A DNA stretch of 64,000 nt, from positions 37,193 through 101,192 of the forward strand of contig URVC01000007.1 in assembly GCA_900551245.1 (NCBI GenBank), given 5' to 3'. The notes below the pieces were generated by a model. It saw only the letters and a list, made by a program, of their open reading frames with translations, was not told the DNA's origin and made no database searches. This document shows positions 59,721 to 64,000 of the stretch, in pieces. Both the position numbers and the translations under genes were made by a program. How positions within the stretch are numbered: the first letter of the stretch is position 1; each line of letters opens with the position of its first letter. Origin of the DNA: an uncultured bacterium. Its GTDB lineage: Bacteria; Verrucomicrobiota; Lentisphaeria; Victivallales; Victivallaceae.

Positions 59721-61394
59721 TCAGTCGCGTGTGGCGCGGAGATTCCGGAGAATGGAGCGGGCGTGAACGAGCGCCGAGTCACCGCCGCCGAGCATGCGGG
59801 CGATCTCCGCGGCGCGCTCGCGGTCGTTGAGAAGCCGGCTTTCCGAGAAGGTTCGGTCGCCTTCGGTATGTTTGACCACGCAGTAGTGGCGGTCGGCGCG
59901 GGCGGCCACCTGAGCGAGGTGGGAGATGCAGAGGATCTGGCGGTGCCGGCCGAGGTTGTGGAGCTCCTCGCCCACCCGGTTGGCGGTCTCGCCGCCGATG
60001 TTGACGTCGATCTCGTCGAAGACCACCACCGGAATGGAGTCGGCGTCGGCGAGGACGGTTTTCAGTGCGAGCATCAGGCGGGAGAGTTCCCCGCTGCTGG
60101 CGATTTTGCGCAGCGGCTGGAGCGCTTCCCCCGCATTGGCGGAGAACATGAGTTCAATCCGGTCCATGCCGGTGGGGCCGGGTTCCACCGTTGTGAACTC
60201 CACCTCAAGGCGGCTTTTGCCGAAGCCGATGGCGCCGAGCTTGGCGCGGACCTCGTCGGCGAACCTGGCGGCGCACTCATGCCGCTGTTCCGAAAGGCGG
60301 CGGGCGGCGTCGGCAAGTTCCGCGGTCAACTCTTTGCGGCGCGCGTCGAACTCTTCGCGCCGTTCGCGGGTGCGGGCGTAGTTGGCCAGCCGTTCCGCCG
60401 CTTCGGCGCGGGCGTCGAGCACCTGAGTGAGCGACGGCCCGTAGCGGCGTTTCAGCGTAAAGAGTTCGCCGAGGCGGGTTTCGATGGCCGCGAGCGCCTC
60501 CGCGTCGAGATCGACTTTGTCGGCGAGTGCGCTGACCGATTCGGAGAGGCTGTTCACCTCGTCCCGGATGGCGTCGCATTCGGTGAGCAGTCCGCCGGTG
60601 AGCGTTTCATCGATGCGGGCGAGCTCCTGCAGACTGCGGTAGACGTCGCCGAGGCGGTCGGCGAGGGAGTCCTCCCCGTCGGTCAGCGCTTCGGTGAGCC
60701 GTCCGGCGGTCTCGATCACCTGCCGGGAGTTGGAGGCGAGTTTGTGTTTGGCGGAAAGCTCTTCATCCTCGCCGGGGAGAGGATTGACCCGGTCGATCTC
60801 TTCGGCGAGCAGTTCGAGCCGGGAGAGCTCCGTCTCATCCGGAATGGAGCGGTCGAATTCGCGCCGCTCCTCGTCGAGCCGGTCGAGCGCGGCGACAAGT
60901 TCCGCACAGCGGTTCCGGAGTTCACCGTTGCCGGCATAGTGGTCGAGCAGTTCGAGCTGGCGGGCCGGCACGGTGAGCGAAAGCTGTTCATTCGCACCGT
61001 GGAGATCGACCAGCTGGCCGCCGATTTCAGCCAGCAGCCGTGCGCCGACCGGAGTGTCGTTGATGAAGTTCCGCACGGTGGAGGCGGTGATGACCCGCCG
61101 GATTTGAAGCTCCGCCGTCTCGCGGTCGAACGGAATCCCCGCTTCATCGAGCAGAGTCCCCACCGTTTCAACCAGATGCGGCGGAACGGTGAAACTGCCG
61201 GAAACCGTACAGCGGTCGGCGCCGGTGCGGAGAACGCCGCGGGAAGCGCGGCCGCCGAGCAGAAGTTCGACCGAACCCATCAGAATGGATTTACCCGCAC
61301 CGGATTCGCCGGTGACGACGTTGAAGCCCGGACCGAATTCGAGCTCCGCCGATTCGATCAGGGCGTAATTTGTGATTTTCAAGTAGGTGAGCAT
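59721..61394 (-). CDS. recN: DNA repair ATPase RecN
   Basis: 557 residues, normal length. SMC-like ATPase acting in double-strand-break repair. The Walker A is VTGESGAGKSILMGS near 28-42, the two coiled-coil arms run about 160-360 (Glu/Arg/Leu rich), and the ABC signature SSGELSRLMLALK with Walker B VVFDEIDVNIGG are near 440-480. A promoter -10 box ends 7 nt before the ATG (61424-61429 and 61402-61407), and no Shine-Dalgarno site is visible, suggesting a leaderless mRNA. Confidence 0.95.
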   Translation of the reverse strand: MLTYLKITNYALIESAELEFGPGFNVVTGESGAGKSILMGSVELLLGGRASRGVLRTGADRCTVSGSFTVPPHLVETVGTLLDEAGIPFDRETAELQIRRVITASTVRNFINDTPVGARLLAEIGGQLVDLHGANEQLSLTVPARQLELLDHYAGNGELRNRCAELVAALDRLDEERREFDRSIPDETELSRLELLAEEIDRVNPLPGEDEELSAKHKLASNSRQVIETAGRLTEALTDGEDSLADRLGDVYRSLQELARIDETLTGGLLTECDAIRDEVNSLSESVSALADKVDLDAEALAAIETRLGELFTLKRRYGPSLTQVLDARAEAAERLANYARTRERREEFDARRKELTAELADAARRLSEQRHECAARFADEVRAKLGAIGFGKSRLEVEFTTVEPGPTGMDRIELMFSANAGEALQPLRKIASSGELSRLMLALKTVLADADSIPVVVFDEIDVNIGGETANRVGEELHNLGRHRQILCISHLAQVAARADRHYCVVKHTEGDRTFSESRLLNDRERAAEIARMLGGGDSALVHARSILRNLRATRD

Positions 61395-61401
61395 ACCGTA
61401 A

Positions 61402-61429
61402 AAAATAGCACGCCGGGATGAATTTTCAA
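61402..61429 (-). promoter_or_regulatory. Promoter of recN, leaderless arrangement
   Basis: -35 TTGAAA (61424-61429), 16-nt spacer, -10 TATTTT (61402-61407). The expected transcription start (about 61395) falls next to the recN ATG at 61394. Confidence 0.5.
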
Positions 61430-61462
61430 GGTGGAGCCGGGAATTTTGCCCGTGGAGGGGGA

Positions 61463-62065
61463 TCAGGAGTTCCGGATCTCTTCCAGATGGAGTGCTCCCT
61501 GCCGCAGAATGCGCGGCTCCGTCCCGGTGGCGTCCACCACCGTCGAGGCGAGGGCGCCGTCGGCGATCGGCCCGCCGTCGATGGCCAGCGCCACGTCACC
61601 CGCAAGTCCGGCGAGTGCGGCGGAGAGGTCGCGCGCATCCGGTTCCCCGGAACGGTTCGCGCTGGTCTGCGCCAGCGGACAATCGGCCAGTTTCAGGAGC
61701 TCTGCGAGCAGGGGGTGATCCGGCACCCGGAATCCCACGGTCTCTCCGCCGGTGAGCGGGGCGATGATGGTGATCGGCCCGGGGCAGTAGCGTTTCGCAA
61801 GTTTCTCCGGGAGCCCGTCGAGCCGGACGCCGTACTCCGGGAGTTTTCTCCAGTTGGCGATGAACCAGCCGAGCTTCTTTGCCGCGGCACGCCCTTTGAG
61901 TTCGTAGATGCGGCGCACCGCCGTTTCGTCGTCGGCGCGGCAGACGAGGCCGTAGACCGTTTCGGTCGGCAGCAGCAGAACGGTTCCGGGTACGGCGAGA
62001 AGTTCGGCGGCGCGGCGGGCGGCCGCGCGGATGCCCGTCGCCGCAAGATCGACGACGGGACTCAT
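61463..62065 (-). CDS. tsaC: L-threonylcarbamoyladenylate synthase (YrdC/Sua5 family)
   Basis: 200 residues, YrdC domain only, as in TsaC. It makes the TC-AMP intermediate for t6A37 of ANN-decoding tRNAs. Motifs: LLLPTETVYGLVCRA near 30, the KGRAAAKKLGWFI loop, YCPGPITIIAP near 90, FRVPDHPLLAELL and the TSANRSGEP block near 133. Its ATG overlaps the symporter stop (ATGA), so the two are co-translated. Confidence 0.93.
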   Translation of the reverse strand: MSPVVDLAATGIRAAARRAAELLAVPGTVLLLPTETVYGLVCRADDETAVRRIYELKGRAAAKKLGWFIANWRKLPEYGVRLDGLPEKLAKRYCPGPITIIAPLTGGETVGFRVPDHPLLAELLKLADCPLAQTSANRSGEPDARDLSAALAGLAGDVALAIDGGPIADGALASTVVDATGTEPRILRQGALHLEEIRNS

Positions 62066-63654
62066 TCTTCTTCCTCGTCACGCTGGTCGAGCATCCAGTG
62101 CGGAATGCGTTCGCCGAGGTAGCTGCAGAGGAAGGCGACGATGCCGGCGGCGAATCCGTAGACCGCGCCGCAGGTCAGCGCCCGGTCGAACTCATCGCTG
62201 TTCATGAGTTCGGTAAAGGAGAGCCCGGTTCCGCAGGAGTTGACGAAGGTATAGGCGATCCAGACGCCGGTGGAGACCGCCATCGTCGCCCAGGCGGCAT
62301 TCTTGCTCGCCTTCGGCACATAGAGCGCGGTGATGACCGGCAGGAAGACGACGACCAGCTGTGAGGCCCAGCTGTTGATCATCAGTTTGTAGATGCTCTC
62401 GACGTTGGTCGCCAGATAGAGCGCGATGATGGTCAGCAGCACCGTGGTGACGCGGGTGAACCAGAGCAGACGCTGGTCGCTCAGCCGCGGCCAGATGGAG
62501 CCGATGACGTTGTTGCAGAGCAGCGAGGAACCGGCCAGGAGGGAGCTGTCCGCCGAGCTCATGATCGCCGAAATCAGCGCGGCGAGGAAGACGGTGAGGA
62601 TCAGCGGATGCATGTTGCCGAGGATGATGATCGCCATTCGGGGCAGAACCTGGTTTTCGATGTCTCCGCCCATCGCTTCGGCGGTGACGCCGTGGGCGGC
62701 GAGCACGTAGCGCGCGGTGAATCCGATGGTGATCGGCACCAGGCCGATTGCGGCGTAGAAGAAGCCGGAAATCACCGCGCTGCTGGCGGCAATTTTCTCA
62801 TTGCGGCTGGCGAGTGAGCGCTGGATCAGATCCTGACCGATGGTGCAGCCGAGCCCCATGATGATCCAGCTGCCGATGTAGTAGACCCAGTCGGTGGTGG
62901 TGGGGGCGACGCCCGCCTGGGTGTGGATCCAGAGCGAGAGGTCGTCGGAGGAGAGCCGGGCAGCCACCGCGTCCCAGCCGCCCGCCTGACCGAGGGCGCC
63001 GGGTACGATCAGGAAGAGCCCGATGACGATGAGCGACACCTGCACAACGTCGGTGAGCGTCACCGCCCACATGCCGCCGGCAAAGGTGTAGACCAGCACG
63101 ACCACCGCGCCGATCAGTGTCCCGTGCAGGATGCTCATGCCGGTGAGCACGTGGAGGATGGTCCCCATGCCGAGCAGTTGGGCGCCGAGCCAGCCGATGT
63201 AGACCGGGATCATCCACAGTGAGGTGTAGACGCCCGCCCATTTGCCGTATTTGCGCTCGACGATATCGGTTACGGTGAGACATTTCAGCCGCCGGAGCAT
63301 ACCGACGATGAAGATACCGGAGATGATGAGGCTGGCGGAGGCGCCGAACGGGTCGGCGAGTACGCCGCCGATACCCTCGGTGTAGACGGTGGCGGCGACC
63401 CCCATGCTGGAACCGGCACCGAACCAGGTGGCCAGCAGCGTCGCGGTAGACATCCACAACGGGAGCCGTCGACCGGCGACGAGAAAGTCATTCATCCCCT
63501 TGACCCGTCGGCTGGACCACATGCCGATGCCGATCAGTACGATCATATAGATCCCGATGCCGATCCACAGCGTGAGTTTGTCCCCGGCGGAGAGGCCGAA
63601 GGAACCGGCCGCCTGTTGAGCCTGAACTGCGGCTTCGCTAAGCTGATTTTCCAT
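62062..63654 (-). CDS. Sodium:solute symporter (SSS family)
   Basis: 530 residues with about 13 membrane helices. LeuT-fold Na+-coupled uptake: FLVAGRRLPLWMSTATLLATWFGAGS is the family opening, and the Na2-site region ISAIMSSADSSLLAGSSLLCNN holds the key Ser pair. Substrates in the family include sugars, amino acids, choline and carboxylates; none can be named here. An AAGG site precedes the ATG. The preceding 221-bp gap (63655-63875) holds its promoter, weakly visible, and that of ispH. Confidence 0.88.
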   Translation of the reverse strand: MENQLSEAAVQAQQAAGSFGLSAGDKLTLWIGIGIYMIVLIGIGMWSSRRVKGMNDFLVAGRRLPLWMSTATLLATWFGAGSSMGVAATVYTEGIGGVLADPFGASASLIISGIFIVGMLRRLKCLTVTDIVERKYGKWAGVYTSLWMIPVYIGWLGAQLLGMGTILHVLTGMSILHGTLIGAVVVLVYTFAGGMWAVTLTDVVQVSLIVIGLFLIVPGALGQAGGWDAVAARLSSDDLSLWIHTQAGVAPTTTDWVYYIGSWIIMGLGCTIGQDLIQRSLASRNEKIAASSAVISGFFYAAIGLVPITIGFTARYVLAAHGVTAEAMGGDIENQVLPRMAIIILGNMHPLILTVFLAALISAIMSSADSSLLAGSSLLCNNVIGSIWPRLSDQRLLWFTRVTTVLLTIIALYLATNVESIYKLMINSWASQLVVVFLPVITALYVPKASKNAAWATMAVSTGVWIAYTFVNSCGTGLSFTELMNSDEFDRALTCGAVYGFAAGIVAFLCSYLGERIPHWMLDQRDEEEE

Positions 63655-63840
63655 ACGCGATTGCCTTATGCTGGAATGAAAAACTAAAATAAAAAAGCAG
63701 GATTCAGTTCCCCGGTTTGCCTTTCGTTCGCCGTCGGACTTTTCCCTGCACTGCCTGTACCGCGTTATAAACTATCGTTTTTTATCGTGAATTCAACATT
63801 CGAATTGAAGAAAAACGGATTTTTTCCACTGTTTTTGCGC

Positions 63841-63869
63841 TTGAAAAAAAATCCGTCACGGATTATGAT
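63841..63869 (+). promoter_or_regulatory. Promoter of ispH, leaderless arrangement
   Basis: -35 TTGAAA (63841-63846), 17-nt spacer, -10 TATGAT (63864-63869). The expected transcription start is the A of the ATG at 63876; no Shine-Dalgarno site precedes it. An inverted repeat (CGGATTTTTT at 63816-63825 with its complement at 63846-63855) overlaps the spacer. Confidence 0.55.
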
Positions 63870-63875
63870 ATCCAA

Positions 63876-64000
63876 ATGGACCTGAAAAAAGAAATTCTTG
63901 TTGCCGTTCCTCACGGCATGTGTGCCGGTGTGCGGCGGGCACTCCGGGCGGTGGAATCGGTGCTGCACCGGTGTGGCGCGCCGGTTTACGTGCTGCATGA
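63876..64000 (+). CDS. ispH: 4-hydroxy-3-methylbut-2-enyl diphosphate reductase, 5' part
   Basis: 41 codons before the right edge. IspH is the Fe-S enzyme finishing the MEP isoprenoid pathway. VAVPHGMCAGVRRALRAVE holds the first cluster Cys (Cys16) and YVLH followed by the first bases of Glu is the start of the conserved HEIVHN block. The start at 63876 is fixed by homologue length and by the promoter. The rest of the gene, with the other two cluster Cys, is outside the window. Confidence 0.88.
   Translation, partial: MDLKKEILVAVPHGMCAGVRRALRAVESVLHRCGAPVYVLH

Noticed and set aside
59082..61421. A 779-codon open frame on the plus strand
   Set aside because: It is antisense to recN and the HAD gene and has no domain pattern.
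1..64000. Mobile elements, prophage, tRNA or rRNA genes
   Set aside because: No transposase, integrase, phage structural gene, attachment repeat, cloverleaf or rRNA stretch was found; composition is even and gene content is chromosomal housekeeping and envelope functions.

Overview
The window is about 60% G+C and densely packed. It carries roughly 55 protein genes on both strands, mostly in short same-strand operons with 4-nt ATGA overlaps, and looks like a chromosomal segment of a diderm bacterium. Envelope genes (heptosyltransferase, Kdo/WaaP-type kinase, MreB, acyltransferases) point to a Gram-negative cell plan. GreA carries a roughly 550-residue N-terminal extension, a size otherwise known from Chlamydia. 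Together with sodium-solute and Na/Pi transporters, Bat proteins, and a LacI-controlled sugar-hydrolase-like gene, this suggests the PVC superphylum, most likely Lentisphaerota (Victivallis-like). That placement is inference. I saw no rRNA, tRNA, CRISPR array, insertion sequence or prophage.

Layout. 1-11 kb: a Na/Pi transporter with a lipoprotein and Ig-like head, diverging from an ornithine-lipid-like acyltransferase pair followed by a degenerate CobS-like membrane protein; then plsY-gpsA-glycosyltransferase, an M24 peptidase, and glycosyltransferase-miaA. 11-21 kb: a stand-alone ferredoxin, ROK kinase plus nagB, the tightly overlapped run leuB-WaaP-like kinase-lipM-rnc-Fe-ADH-pfkB, argG, and a family-4 uracil-DNA glycosylase. 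21-31 kb: two paralogous DUF2079 membrane proteins around a GNAT and an HtrA protease, then DUF2156, mreB and a heptosyltransferase. 31-46 kb: MATE, PHP phosphatase, serA, phosphoesterase, long GreA, a PD-(D/E)XK-like protein, purT, and a two-gene Bat locus containing a Gln/Asn/Asp/Lys repeat tract. 46-54 kb: nagA, a methyltransferase, an exported nitroreductase, a two-component system behind a promoter and terminator-like hairpin, and a DUF4832-like gene with its LacI regulator and two identical operators. 54-64 kb: two mirror-image MarR-MATE cassettes, an FMN reductase, HAD phosphatase, recN, tsaC, a sodium-solute symporter and the start of ispH.

How the genes fit together. Phospholipid and surface-glycan synthesis recur (plsY, gpsA, plsC-like, OlsB-like, four large membrane proteins of glycosyltransferase type, waaF, WaaP-like kinase). 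Amino-sugar catabolism is split between ROK-nagB and nagA, 33 kb apart. Promoters are unusually legible: about a dozen start sites share a TTGAAA/TTGACA box, 16-17 nt, then exactly TATATT. The most interesting regulatory and structural points are the duplicated LacI operator, the mirror MarR-MATE locus, the promoter-hairpin leader before the two-component system, two apparently leaderless genes (recN, ispH), and the CobS-like protein lacking its family's active-site motif.
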